Assembly (NCBI GenBank): GCA_003254925.1
Contig: QANZ01050708.1
Span: forward strand, 1 to 64,000
Reading direction: 5' to 3'
Length of the DNA: 64,000 bases
DNA from: Chamaecrista fasciculata
Lineage: Eukaryota; Streptophyta; Magnoliopsida; Fabales; Fabaceae
The notes under the pieces are model-generated. The model searched no databases. It saw nothing but the letters and a program-made list of their open reading frames with translations, and was not told the DNA's origin. A program made the position numbers and the translations under genes. Shown piece after piece: positions 1 to 11,658 of this stretch (positions are counted from its first letter, which is position 1; every line of letters begins with the position of its first letter).

Positions 1-300
1 TGTGTTTCTGATATTAAAATGTTATACTATGTTGCACACAAGTCTTTTTTTATGAGGTGTAATATGAAAAATGAGTAGGATATATAATTTGTATGCCAAC
101 TCAGCAGATAACAGCCACGTAAGCATTTAACAGTGACACATCATCACTTAACAGCTCCATGACTGACAGATCATACGTGAGGGACCAAAACGTAGACGGA
201 AATGTACAATTGAGGGACTGAGTTGTAGTTTCCCACAATTGAGGGACCGATTCCTCGACTCAGTAACAATTGAGGGACCAAAAAGGGGGTTTGCTCTTTT
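1..300. repeat. Right half of a GGGACC-type foldback element
   Basis: Between about 90 and 295 the phrase 'aattgagggac' or 'gagggaccaaa' recurs four times, ending in a purine/G run. This is the arm structure of the MITE-like elements seen elsewhere in the window. The opposite arm is not visible and probably lies beyond the left edge. No coding potential is seen. Confidence 0.4.
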
Positions 301-560
301 AAATATAACCAATTATAAAGGAGAAAATATAAATAAATTAAAGTAATTTATGAACAATCTTTTTATAAACAGGTTGATTCTATCGGAAGAAGAGCTCTTT
401 AAGAGTAGTTTAAACCAATCCCAAACATTGTCATAGCTTTTATTGTAAACAGGTTGATTCTTGTTAGAACTTCTAAGTACAAAAGTCTAGCATTTAATAA
501 ATAAGAAAATAGTTAAATTAGTTTCTTAGTCACTATACTTTATATCAATTTTTAATTAAA

Positions 561-1836
561 GCCAAAGTGTAATTTTGGTCCTCTCTTTAGGGTAAGTTAT
601 AATTAGCCCTTTATTTTTTTATTTTATTTTGCGATTTTGATTATAAATCTTTTTTAAAAATAACCCTCATTGATCATAATGACCAAATGTAGTTATATTT
701 CTTTAGTTTTAAGTCTGATTGCAATGAATTTGGAGCTCTTGACAAGTCCTTTCTTTGCTTAGTTAAGGCTATCAAGTCATCAACAAATAAAGTCAAATTG
801 AGTTCTAAAAGTGAGTCACTCGTTTCACAATATAAAAAAAAAGAGGCTAAAGTGCATTTTTGGTCCCATACTTTTGGCAAAGGTTTCAATTTAGTCCCAT
901 AACTTTTTTTGTTGCAATTTTGGTCCCATAACTTCTAAAAATATTTCACCGTTGGTCCCAAACTGATTTCCATCCGTCCAAAAACTTCACCCATATTTGC
1001 CACGTCATCATCCAACTCAGTATGTCAGATAATCTTTAAAGATAGATAATGGATGGAAATCAGTAGTGGGACCAACGGTGAGACGTTTCCAAAAGTTATG
1101 GGACCAAAATTGCAACAAAAAAAGTTATGGGACCAAATTGAGACCTTTGCCAAAGTTATGGGACCAAAACTGCAACAAAAAAAGTTATGGGACCAAAGTG
1201 AAACCTTTGCCAAAGTTATTGGACCAAAAGTGCACTTTAGCCTAAAAAAATGAAGTTGGTCATATCTCTATCGTTTCAAGTCCGATTGTAATGAATTCAA
1301 AGCTATGTGTTACTCTTAATGAATTTTTTTTTGTCTAATTGAGATTATCAACAAATGAGGCCAAATTAATTAGGCTCGAAAGTGGTTTAGGAACCAAAAA
1401 TTGAAAAATTATCGAAAATCACTTCCGGGACTAATTTGACTCATTTGCTAACTGTCCTAACTTAGCAGAAAAATGACTCATCAAAACTATTCAAAACTAA
1501 CTCGTAATTTTGAACTCATCGCAATCAGATTTGAAACGAGAGAGATATGACCAACTTCACTTGTTTGACTATGAAATAAGAAACCCACTTGTGGAGCTTG
1601 ATTTGACCTTATTTATTGACAGCCACAACTAAACAAAGAAAGAACTTGTCAAGAATTACACATAGCTCCAAACTTGTCGCAATTGTACATAAAATGAGAG
1701 ATATTGCCACATTCAGTTGTTGAGACTAAGGAGTGAAACTTTTGGGAAAGATATAGGATAAAAATCGCCAAAAAAAAGGGTAAAGGGTTATATTGCAACT
1801 TACTCCAAAGATAATGGACCAAAATTGCACTTTGAC
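561..1836. mobile_element. Mutator-like non-autonomous element with 11-bp TSD
   Basis: The ends are inverted repeats: GCCAAAGTGTAATTTTGGTC on the left matches the reverse complement of the right end (GTCAAAGTGCAATTTTGGTC). The same 11 bases, TTTTAATTAAA, flank both sides (550-560 and 1837-1847), a target duplication in the Mutator range. The inside contains inverted copies of a module (about 690-830 and 1520-1700) and a second nested palindrome at 844-1243. There is no transposase ORF, so it would have to be mobilised in trans. Confidence 0.75.
844..1243. mobile_element. Nested 400-bp foldback MITE
   Basis: The left end AGGCTAAAGTGCATTTTTGG is nearly the perfect reverse complement of the right end, and pairing continues inward for well over 100 bases per arm. 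Within each arm, 'GTTATGGGACCAAA' recurs about every 30-35 bases, four times on the right. The insertion sits in an A-rich site inside the larger element at 561-1836. It has no genes; the short ORFs across it are read-through of the repeats. Confidence 0.7.
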
Positions 1837-1892
1837 TTTTAATTAAATTAATATAGTTTTATTTTTGTAATTAGGTCTTTCACTTTAATTTT

Positions 1893-2385
1893 AGGCCAAA
1901 ACCTCAAATTGGTCTCTTATGTATGGGGTGGATTTCAAATTGGTCCCTTATGTTTCTTTATTTTAAAATGGTCCTACATGGTTTTGTAATTTCTCAAATT
2001 GGTCCTAAAAATACCATCTCTCTCGTTTTAAGTTCGAATACGACTAATCCAAAACTACGAATTTCTTTTGATAAGTACTTTGGGACTGTCAACAAACGAG
2101 GTCAAATCGAATCTCAAAAGTGGATAACTCGTTTCACATTAAATAAGAAAAGTTGGTCATATCTTTCTTGTTTCAAGTCCGAAAGGGACTATTTCGAAAC
2201 TGTGTGCTAACTCTTGAAGAGTTCCTTCTCTACCCAGTTGAGATTGTTAGCAAATAAAGTTAAATCGTGTCTCGAAAGTAGGTTATTAGAGACTAATTTG
2301 AGAAATTGTAGAAATATGTAAGACCAATCTAAAACAAATGAAACATAAAGGACCAATTTGGAATTTATCCACCAAAAGCAAGAGT
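1893..2385. repeat. Foldback element related to the 561-1836 element
   Basis: The left arm has three 'caaattggtc' phrases (1905-2006) and the right arm has 'ggaccaatttgg' in inverse orientation (2350-2362). The interior carries the 'tcgttttaagttcgaatacg' module, about 2020-2280, also found in the 561-1836, 52165-52975 and 60415-60930 elements. Exact ends and target duplication could not be set. Confidence 0.5.
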
Positions 2386-2620
2386 TATAATTATATTTAT
2401 TTAATATCTAATAAGCATATAAATTGCATTAAATATATTTTGCAAAAGAGATGTCAAATTTCCTTAAGAAGAAAAAAACTATAGAACGTTGCATTAACTA
2501 TAATTTTTAAAAGATGTTAAAAAAAATTATAAAATTTTGTGATTACTTTGATTTAAAGAAGATATAGTTTTTTTTTTTTCTAAAGTACATAAGATATTAT
2601 AATGTTTTGTTGACTAAAAT

Positions 2621-2763
2621 TGCAAGAGGAAACAAAGAAAAGAAAAAGTATTCTGAAAATGCTTTGATTTGTATATTGTTTACTTGATAAATGAATACAG
2701 GGATACAGATTAAAGGATCAATATGAGTAACAAATCTAACAGAATTGTGGGCCTATAAGGACA
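2621..2763 (-). repeat. 3' LTR of the copia element
   Basis: It matches the right-hand LTR (10618-10814) from TGCAAGAG to the 'gaattgtggg' block. It lacks about 50 internal bases present there (between 'atcaatatga' and 'gagtaacaaa'). A purine-rich tract on the minus strand, 2764-2800, sits where a polypurine tract is expected. Confidence 0.75.
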
Positions 2764-2926
2764 TGTGTCCATTATCATTATCATTTCCCCGCAAAACACC
2801 CTGGGTTTGTCCCGTAATTGTAAGAATCGAGTAATAGCTAGAGGCTTTGTCAATGCATCAGCAACTTGGTCAACAAATATATGACTGATGGTGATGTGGC
2901 CCTACTATAATTTTTCATGAACATAG

Positions 2927-5176
2927 TGTTAGGAAATTGTAAAGCGAGCGTAGCGAAAAAGACTTATAAACTAATTAAATCGCAGCTCTATGATCTCCTT
3001 CCAGGATCCACTACCCGCATTTATACTAGTAAGGGAAGATGTATACCTAAATTTCAATCGGTGGTTTTGAGTCTTACGAATCTGAGAAGTCCACTGGAAC
3101 GTGTCCTTCCTCTGCCAGTGATCCACACGAGCAGTTTGGCAGACACCTAGGTGCTAGCCTCCAATCTCTTCTTCCCAAGAGATTATGGGATCCCAATCTA
3201 CGGTTCTTGAATGTTCAAGAACAATTCTTGAACCTCAAGAACAAGTGGCGCAAATCACACACACAAACCCCAAACCTTTTAGGGTTTTCTTGAACCTTTC
3301 TCTCTCTAGAAAATAGTCGCCTCTTTCTCTCTCTCTCTTGGAAGAAATCGACTCTCTCTAGAATTAGGTCAAGTCAAATATTCTCTCCCCTTTTGGAATG
3401 AATTAGGCGACTTTCCCCTTGTATGTGTGTTTAAATAGAGTTATTTTTCTAACTCATGAAATTAGGGAATTATAATAAAGAAAATAGGGATTCTCTAAAT
3501 CTTGAATTATGATATTACACTAATATTATAATTCAAAACTATTAGGCAATTTAAATTTAAATTTCAAGATCAAATCTTGAAAACTAAATCTTGAATGCCT
3601 AATCCCTATTGGTCAAGAGGATTTGAATTCTTAATTAAAATATTACATTAATATCTTAATTTGAAATTCAAAATGCAATCTTGAAATCCAAAATGCAATA
3701 TCAAATCTTGACCATTGGATCAAGCCATGCGCCATCCCCTTCTTTATTTTGTAGGAATTTAATAATTAAAATAACAACCCTAACTCTTAGGAAGTTATAA
3801 CCAATTATTAATTTTCCTAAAAAATTGAATTAAAATATTACCCTAATATCTTTAATTCAAATTTGAATCTTGAATTCAAATTCCCTAATAATATTGAATG
3901 AAAATATTACCCTAATATCTTTAATTCAAACTTGAATCTTGAAATCAAAATCAAATCTTGAATTCAAATTCAAATCTTGATTTAAATTAACAAAACAATT
4001 TTATTTATTAAAACCAAGAAGAGGCGCCACCCTCTCTCTTTCTTGTCATCTAATATTAAAGAATTTAATAAATCAATAATCTCCTAACTTTTAGGAAGCT
4101 TATTCAATTTATTATTCCCCAATATTTTAAACAAGAATATAATTGTAAATAGATTAATCAAATTAACTATTTAACAATTAATATATTTAAACTTGTCTAA
4201 CAAATTTAAATATCACAAATGTAGATTTAATTTAAGACAAGACTTCATGTCCTAGACATTCAACTATGTCTTAAATTGTGTCACTACAGTGACCCACGAA
4301 TTAAACCCTAATTCATGTCCCATTATGGTATCTTGATCCTGCTCGTGTGTGACCCAGTAGGCCTCACGTGAAGTTGGCAGCAAGCCATCTCTATGACTCA
4401 CAAGTCGATAGCGGACTCTAGCAAGCCATCACGACTACCCAAAACACGTGAGTTTATCGCTTTAACGCCAAACAACTTAACCTTAGTACTACCTTGTCTC
4501 AATCCCGATTGTCACACGATATTTTGGTCATGGATAAGGCACGGGAAAGTCATCCTTAATCCAAACCATAACTTTCTCGATTCCTTGAGTTATTCCTATT
4601 TCCCTATGTGGCCACACATTCCTTGGACAGACTCATCGAGGGGCCCAGTTAAATATCTCTCAACTTAATGAGGGACAAAATTCCTTCTCGGTCAACCACA
4701 TTCCTCAGCACGATAAACAACCAAACTCGTACCTAGCCTGTATGGCTACCCTGCTATGGACAACGTTGGACTAGACCAAAGTTCGACATCTACAACGCCG
4801 GAATAGTCAAGACCTCAAGTCTAAGGGCATCGTGACAGGTGTACAAGAGAGGCTAGCTCATGACTAAACCCATGCAGGACTCTCCGGGTCGGTCCAACAA
4901 CTTGTAACCCCTTACATAATTGCACCATGACTCTCGTAAAGCATTGTATGCATGTATCTCCATACACCGAAGTCATGCTGGTCTTAGTTCATTCACATTC
5001 CCACATGAATAATCGACCAGGGACGGTTTAGAATAATTATCACATAATTAATCAAGGATTGTTATCACAGTAAACATGCTAATAATATGATAACGACATA
5101 ATTTATCATCCATAAATTAATCAAAACATATGTTCAAACATATAAAATGATTGGCCATAGGGCACAATCTCCATCA
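2927..5176 (-). mobile_element. Solo LTR (2.25 kb) nested in copia RNase H
   Basis: The ends are TGTTAG...CCATCA on the plus strand. The bases CATAG occur immediately outside both ends (2922-2926 and 5177-5181), a perfect 5-bp target duplication. The sequence is the reverse-complement relative of the LTR at 25634-27727; for example 5030-5176 reads backwards as the start of that LTR. There is no internal region, so unequal LTR recombination probably removed it. It splits the copia RNase H just after its '...DIYYV' residues. The small ORFs inside are not genes. Confidence 0.85.
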
Positions 5177-5181
5177 CATAG

Positions 5182-8100
5182 TAGATATCCAGCTTAATAT
5201 ATTTAGTGCGTGAGTGCAACACATGATTAGCTGCTAAGAGAACGACACTCGTATTATCACAAAAAATAATGTGGGGTTCATGACATTGGGGAATTAAAAG
5301 TTCACTAATAAGTAGGCCTTTTAACGAAGACACCTTAGCAACAACTAAAGCTAGTGATCGGTATTCACCCTCAGTTGAGGAACAAGAGACAACTGACTGC
5401 TTCTTCGACTGCCAAGAGATGAGATTGCCACAAAAAAACACACAGAAACCAGATGTGGAACACCTGCCACTGATGTCAGCTGCCCAGTCATGCTCACAAA
5501 GAGCAGAAATGCGTGTGTTTGGAGATGGATTGAGATGAAGACCCAAGTGAGTACCTTGGAGATAGCGTAGAATACGCTTCACTGCCTTCCAGTGCTCATT
5601 AAGAGAAGAATGCATGAACTGGCTTACTTTATTAACTGAGAAAACAAGATCAGGCCTTGTGATGCAAGTGTATTGTAAGGCTCCAACCACTAAACGATAA
5701 AGTTTAGGATTATAAAAAAGATCAGTGCCATCTCTGAGTAATTTGGTGGATGGGGTCATAGGAGTAGGTCATGGTTTAGCTAAGGCCATGTTGACTTTGA
5801 GAAATAAATCATGAACATATTTGGTCTAACAAAGCAGAAGAGAACCATCTGTCAATTTATCAACTTGAATTCCCAAAAAATATGAAGAGGACCTAAGTCT
5901 TTCAAGGAAAATCGTTTGTTTAGTAAAGAAATGAATGAGGCTAAGGCAGCAGAATTATTCCCAGTGAGGATGATGTCATCAACATAGACAAGAACATACA
6001 TTGTGGAGTTGGGAGAGTGATGAACAAAGAGAGAATGATCACTCTTAGTGCGTGTTAAACCAAGCAAAGCAGCAGTTAGAGCATCAAACCAAGCTCTGGG
6101 AGCTTGTCTTAAGCCATAGATAGACTTGTTTAATTTGCAGACTAAGTCAGTGGTACCTGAGATGAAGCCTTCAGGCTAAGACATGTATACTTCCTCAGTT
6201 AGCTTCCCATTGAGGGAAGCATTATTGATATTAAGCTGCCTAATAGTCCATCCTTTTGAAAGAGCAATGTCGAGAATAAGTCTGACTGTAATAGATTTGA
6301 TGATAGAGCTAAATGTCTCTGAAAAATCAACTCTTGGGGTTTGATGAAACCCTTTGGCAACAAGGCGAGCCTTGTGCCTATTAAGAGAGCCACCTAAATT
6401 TTGCTTGACCCTGAAGACCCATTTGCAGCCAATGGGAACCTTTCCTGGAGGTAAAGGCACTAGTGTCCATGTGTTATTCTTTTGAAGAGCAGTGAATTCT
6501 TCCTCCATTGCAGCTTTCCAAACCTCACTATTCAATGCAGCCTTTAATTGCCTTTGATTTAAAAATGTCATGCTTACTGCGAGTGGTCATGGGGTGAGTA
6601 TTGGAGGGTTGGGAAATAGTGTTTGAGTTGTGAGTGGATGGGAGCATATATAGAGTTGAGGATTCAGTGCTAGAGGGAGTAGTAGTGGGTGTAGGTGAAG
6701 ATATTGGGGATTGTGGCATCATGTATCTGGTTGAAGAGGTATCAGTAGAGGATGATGGTGAATCAGTAGCATGAGAAGAAGATGGGAAAGCTAGAGAGGA
6801 TTGAGAGATAACCTGTGGAGCAGAGGAAACTTGTAAAGGTAAACGATTAATATTATAAGGCACATTAGGTGCCGCAACAGAAGATGAAACTAGAGGAATA
6901 GAAGGAATTGTGGAAGGAGTAGAAGATGTAGGAGAATTAGAAGAAGTAACAGATGTAGAGGAAGCATAAGGATAACTTAATTCATCAAAGACAACATCTA
7001 TTGAAATGAACAACCTGCCATTTGGAGCTAAGCATCAATAGCCTTTGTGGAAAGAACTATAACCTATGAAGGTACATGGAGTGGATTTGAATTGTAATTT
7101 GGGACTGTTATATGGGAGCAAATTTGGGAAGCATGCACAACCAAAGACCTTGAGATGACTGTAGTGTACGTGGTGAAAGATGATACAAGGCTTGATAGGG
7201 TGATTGATTACATAAGGTGGGAGTTGGAAGGCTATTTATGATGTGTGTGGCAGAGAGAAAAGCCTCATCCCAGAATGAGAGAGGCATGGAGGCATGTGCT
7301 AGCATGGATAGTCCTAACTCAGCGATGTGTCTAATTTTTCTCTTAGCTGTGTCGTTTTACTGTGGAGTATGAGGACGTGATAAACGATGGATGATACCTT
7401 GTTCTTTAAGAAAAGAGGATAAAACAATGAATTCTCCACCATGATCAGATTGAAGAATTTTTAATTTTGTATTTAGTTGTAATTCAACCATTGCCTTAAA
7501 TTGCTTAAAAATAGGTAACATTTCAGATTTGGATTTGAGCATATATATCCAGGTAAACTTAGTACAATCATCAACAAAATGGAGAAAATATCTATATCCA
7601 TTAAAAGATTCATAGGGTGCAGAGCCCCAAACATCAGCATGAACAAGATTAAGTGGATTCGAGTAAGTTGTAGTTGATGGTGAGTAGGGAAGGCGATGAT
7701 GCTTGCCTAAGCAGTAAGATGAATAAAAGAAAGAAGTACTTCAGGGAAAATTACAATCACTTAAAACATTATTAACAACTGCTTTAGAGGCATGGCCTAA
7801 TCAACAGTGCCACAACTTGAAAAAGTCAACAAATCTTAGATGCAGCTAAAGCATGAAGAGATAAAGTAGTAGTATATGGTGGTAGCAGCTTCTGATTATC
7901 AAAGAGATATAAGCCTCCCTTAAAAGTTCCCTGAAGTAAAATTTTCTTGGTGTCCTGACATTTCACAAAGCAATGGTGAGGATGGAATTCAAAAAATACT
8001 CAGTTATCAGTAGCGAATTTAGATACACTGAGAAGATTCATGTGGAACATGTAAAAGATCAGAAAGAGAAAGAGATTTAGTGGGAGAGAGCTGCACACTA

Positions 8101-8240
8101 GCATGACTTATATGTGATATTAGAATACCTTTACCATTTGCAAGGTTGATCTGCTCACCTCAAGTATAATCAGTGCACAGGCTCAAATTGTCAAGATTGG
8201 CAGTGATATGATTACTTGCACCAGAATTAGGGTACCATTA
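5182..8240 (-). pseudogene. Copia pol remnant (protease, integrase, RT, RNase H)
   Basis: Reading leftward: a protease core at about 8150-8230 has NSGASNH where the catalytic motif is DSGA, so the Asp is lost, followed by an in-frame stop. Integrase fragments (about 7110-7720) include HADVWGSAP and QSDHGGEF, the DDE core, but a stop follows RPHTPQ at 7357. A Ser/Thr/Pro-rich linker occupies 6528-7013. Reverse transcriptase (5852-6571) keeps YVDD, but the upstream catalytic block reads RQLNINNA where LDVNNA is usual. RNase H with an SSTEGEY motif lies at 5182-5760, and its last stretch (to VADALTKPLA) continues at 2764-2921 beyond the nested LTR. It is non-functional. Confidence 0.85.
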
Positions 8241-8249
8241 TGAATCAAA

Positions 8250-10589
8250 AGGAGTGTTTGGTGTAGCAATCAAGGCAGTGGGTGGCCGAGGAGTGAAAGG
8301 AGTCATTGGAGAAGAGGCTGCAGCTGGAGGTGATTGAGAATAAGGATTGATGAACTGCTGATTGAATCAATGGTAGCACTTCCAGGCCATGTGCCCCACT
8401 CTACTGCATAATTGACACTAAGGTTTGTTCTGAGAACCAAACTGATGGGTGTCGAATCCACCAAAAATAATTAACCTCATTCTACACACTAAAATAATAA
8501 ATTATAGTAAGGGTGAGAACAGGGTCGATCCACAGAGACTAGCATTGTCTAAAGTTTATCAACCAAATCTAAAGAAAACAGAAAACAAAAGATAAATTGT
8601 GATATAAAATAATAAGTAAATAAAACAACAATAAAAGTTACCGATAGGATGAGGGCTTGGCTAAGGTTAATCTTCATGGAGTCTCACACTTGATCATTGA
8701 TACCAAAGATAATTTTTCATCAAATTAAAATAGGTTAAAGAAATCACAGGTGAAATCACTCTTTCTTTAAAGTTGATTAAAGGATAACGTACCCAATTTA
8801 ATCACTTATTAACTAGATGAATCCGACACGATCGACAATTCAATCTAAATTAATAGAATAAATAACCGAAAGATATTAACCCTAACAATTAATTTACGAA
8901 ATTACTTGTTAGATTTTCTTCTCCCTAACATGGTACGACCATCTTAGTTACTACTTAGTGATGAACTTACTAATTACGAATTAATAAGAACACCTAGCGT
9001 TATGTTTACAAATCAAAATAAATAACTTTGGCCAAGAGTTATAAAATCAGCTTGAAACATACATAAAGAGATAAGTAGGAGAAAGAAAAATATTATAAAA
9101 CAATGAAGGAAAATAAAAACATGATCTCACAAGTGTTGAAACATCCAATCAGAATTAACCTTAAGCCAAGAGAAAAGAATTAGCCGCGCAGGGCCTTGAG
9201 AGAAGAAGAGAGAGATGATCCGAGATTGGATCTCCCCTCTTCACTAACTAGAGAGGGTATTTATAATGTTTCTCTAACCCTAATACCCTTCTCAACCTTC
9301 CTAATTCGAGCGAGTCCCCACAACTGAAAAGATTACAGAATCTGATTTTAAAATTCAAAACTGAGAATCTGCGCTTTAAGTCTTGGGCAAGACTTGTGCT
9401 CCACGTAAATATCTCTTGAGTTTTGGGCAAGACTTGTGCTCCCCGAAAATATCTCTCGATTTTGGAGATCTTGAAATTGAAATCTGATCTATAAAATCAA
9501 TAGAAGATAATATAAACTTATATCCTAAGTTTAAAAGATATGATATTCACAAAATATCAAATTTTAACACAAGATATCATATTTTGAATTTAAACTTAGG
9601 ATAACGGGGAAAATAAAATAATTAAGATATATTGGGATAAAATCATAATTTGAATACAAATAAATTAGTAATTATCCCTTAAAAATAGGCAAAATAACAT
9701 ACTTATCACAAACCTACCACGACTTCTACCACCTCGAAAAGTGGGTGATCTCCTTCCTCGACCTGCATTGTTTGTGAACAACCGAGATTGGCTAGGTGAA
9801 GTAGAAGAAAAATTAGAAGGTGGTTTAGGAGAAGGATTGGATTTCTGTTGGGTTTGAGCTAGATTAGCACGGAGATTAGAAGTGACATTGAGTTCCTTTT
9901 TATATTTTTCAATACGCTCCTCTTGAGCAACAAGCAAACTCTCAATCTCAAGCACAGTATAGGGATCTGTGCGGGAAGTAATAGATACAATGAAGGCATT
10001 GCATTATGGGGGAAGACCTTCTAATATGGCCTCATTGTGATCAGCCGGGGTTATTGGAGACCCCACAGAAAAAAAGGTTGTCAATGATTCGTTTCACTTT
10101 CAGCAAGTAGTCATTCATATGCATGGTAGATTTCTTAATGGACCGGAGTTGACTTTTAAACTGTCTAAGTTTAGCTTTTGTTTAGGAGGCAAAAAATTGC
10201 TCCAATCAAGACCAAACTTCAAAGGCATGCTCACAACCCACCATCATTGTGAGCATCCCATCGGACATAGAGGATAGTAGCCAGGACATGAGAAGTTGGT
10301 CCTGTTGTTCCCATACCAAATAATCATCACTGGTAGTGCCACTGAGTTCATCTGCAGTGGTAGCAAACTTGCATGGCATCAAATGCTTACCAGCAAGAAA
10401 GTGCTAGAGCTTGTGCCCGCGAATTGTAGCCATGGCTTGTTGCTTCCATGGCAGAAAGTTAGCTTCCTCAAGCTTAACAGAAACAAGGTGAGGGTCATAT
10501 TTCTGGCCAGTAGAAGAAAAAGGAAGAGTAGAAGTAGGAACAGATTGAGCAGCAAGAATGATTGCTGAAGATGTATCAGAAGAAGCCAT
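8250..10589 (-). pseudogene. Copia gag remnant, split by a nested LTR
   Basis: Gag starts at the ATG at 10589 (MASSDTSSA), 18 bases inside the primer-binding site, and reads EEANFLPWKQQAMATIRGHKL, the usual copia gag opening. After frameshifts, a coiled, Gln/Asn-rich tail with RGRRSPTFRGG appears at 9714-9955. The zinc knuckle, CQLCSRVGHMAWKCYH (CX2C...H...C), is recovered on the far side of the nested LTR at about 8360-8430. No continuous frame remains. Confidence 0.8.
8443..9708 (-). mobile_element. Solo LTR (1.27 kb) nested in copia gag
   Basis: The ends are TGATGGGTGTCG...ACTTATCA, and CAAAC flanks both sides (8438-8442 and 9709-9713), a perfect 5-bp target duplication. On the minus strand it starts TGATAAGTATG and its 3' part contains 'tctgtggatcgaccctg', a phrase common near the end of plant LTRs. 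That phrase suggests minus orientation. The superfamily is not certain; gypsy is more likely. There are no coding domains inside. Confidence 0.82.
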
Positions 10590-10606
10590 GGTAGTTAGAC
10601 TGTCAA

Positions 10607-10617
10607 CTCCGATACCA
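10607..10617 (-). other. Primer-binding site of the copia element
   Basis: On the minus strand TGGTATCGGAG directly follows the CA end of the 5' LTR. Plant copia elements usually carry TGGTATCAGAG, complementary to the 3' end of initiator tRNA-Met, so this copy has one mismatch. Confidence 0.75.
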
Positions 10618-10814
10618 TGCAAGAGAAAACAAAGAAAAGAAAATGTATTATGAAAATGCTTTGTATATTGCTTACTTGATAAATGAATACAGGGAAAAGA
10701 ATATATATACAAACTAATGGATCAATATGAATCTTCTACACACTGTACAGCTCACTAATAATAGAATGAATGGAATGAGTAACAAATCTAACAGAATTGT
10801 GGGCTATGAGGACG
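10618..10814 (-). repeat. 5' LTR of the copia element
   Basis: This 197-base LTR lies next to the primer-binding site and is the longer of the pair. On the minus strand the first two bases are CG rather than TG, a likely decay of the terminal dinucleotide, since the other LTR has TG. Confidence 0.75.
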
Positions 10815-11303
10815 AAAAATGTTTGTTAGACATAAATAAGCTTAATCGTCATGTTTATTTTTCACATTAATTGTTAAGAGATAAAATTTTATTGCTATTC
10901 AATAGTAGTGTTTTAATTTCAAATGAAATGAAAGTATAGGGACTGAATTATAAAAATTAAAATTATAGGAACTACAAAAAACTGGTATAAATTATAAAGA
11001 CTGGTAGATTCATTAAACCTAAAATGAGATTTTGGCCATATACAAAATTTCCAAAATCCAAACTATAAGATAATAGGTGCACAATCAGATTTAGTTACTC
11101 ACTCTTACAATAATAATGTGAATGTCAACATATATTAAAAAAAATAAATCATTTCTAACATTTAATTTTTGGCTAACATACTCATTCCTAAAAGACAGGA
11201 ACTATTTTCGAGGGATTAGTCGAGAATGATTGACCCAAGTTTATAGAGTTTCAACGGAGAGACCTGGTCACTCTGTTTAAACGCATTTCATAACAACCTT
11301 TCC

Positions 11304-11310
11304 TATAAAT
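11304..11310 (+). promoter_or_regulatory. Candidate TATA box of the ELF3-like gene
   Basis: TATAAAT lies about 350 bases before the ATG at 11659, in DNA free of recognisable repeats (10815-11640). The intervening leader is C/T-rich and ends in a GAA microsatellite just before the ATG. Its use as a promoter is inferred only from position. Confidence 0.35.
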
Positions 11311-11658
11311 GTGTTCTATAGCTTAATCTATCTATCTTCTTCAACTTAGCTAGCTTTTCATGCATTCTTCTTCTTGCTCTTCTCACTGGTTTTGCTTTCT
11401 TGTTTGATGATTTTTTTAGGATTTGCAGCTGGTTTCCTTCCCTCTAATTGTAATGGTTCATAATCACAAATTCTATTCCTTTGAAGTTGATTGATATCTA
11501 CTTATTTTCTGTTATAATTATTATTTATTTATTCTCATGATGCTTCTGAGTGAGGTTTTCTTTTTACAACGGAAACAAAAACATTGGTGTTCTAAAAAAA
11601 ATTGATAGGATTGTGAACCTTTTTTTAAACATTGTATAGAAGAAGAAGAAGAAGAAAG

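Larger units (their letters stand above)
2621..10814 (-). mobile_element. Degenerate Ty1/copia LTR retrotransposon, minus strand
   Basis: This element runs right to left: 5' LTR 10618-10814, primer-binding site 10607-10617, gag, protease, integrase, reverse transcriptase, RNase H, then a 3' LTR at 2621-2763. The order PR-IN-RT-RH defines copia. Two other elements interrupt it: a solo LTR at 8443-9708 inside gag and one at 2927-5176 inside RNase H. Stop codons, frameshifts and lost catalytic residues (see the gag and pol entries) show it is dead. The flanking bases AAAAT/AAAAA give only a near-match target duplication. Confidence 0.88.

Noticed and set aside
1053-1253. 66-codon ORF with repeated GPKLQQKKLWDQ
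   Set aside because: It is read-through of the repeated 'atgggaccaaa' phrases in a foldback arm.
4393-4668. 91-codon plus-strand ORF
   Set aside because: It lies wholly inside the solo LTR 2927-5176 with no protein family signature; the related LTR at 25634-27727 does not keep it as a gene.
10296-10568. 90-codon plus-strand ORF
   Set aside because: It is antisense to copia gag, whose minus-strand reading is recognisable.
11632-11658. Upstream in-frame ATG at 11632 for the ELF3-like protein
   Set aside because: It would add MYRRRRRRK from a GAA-type repeat; ELF3 homologues start at MK(R/G) close to 11659.
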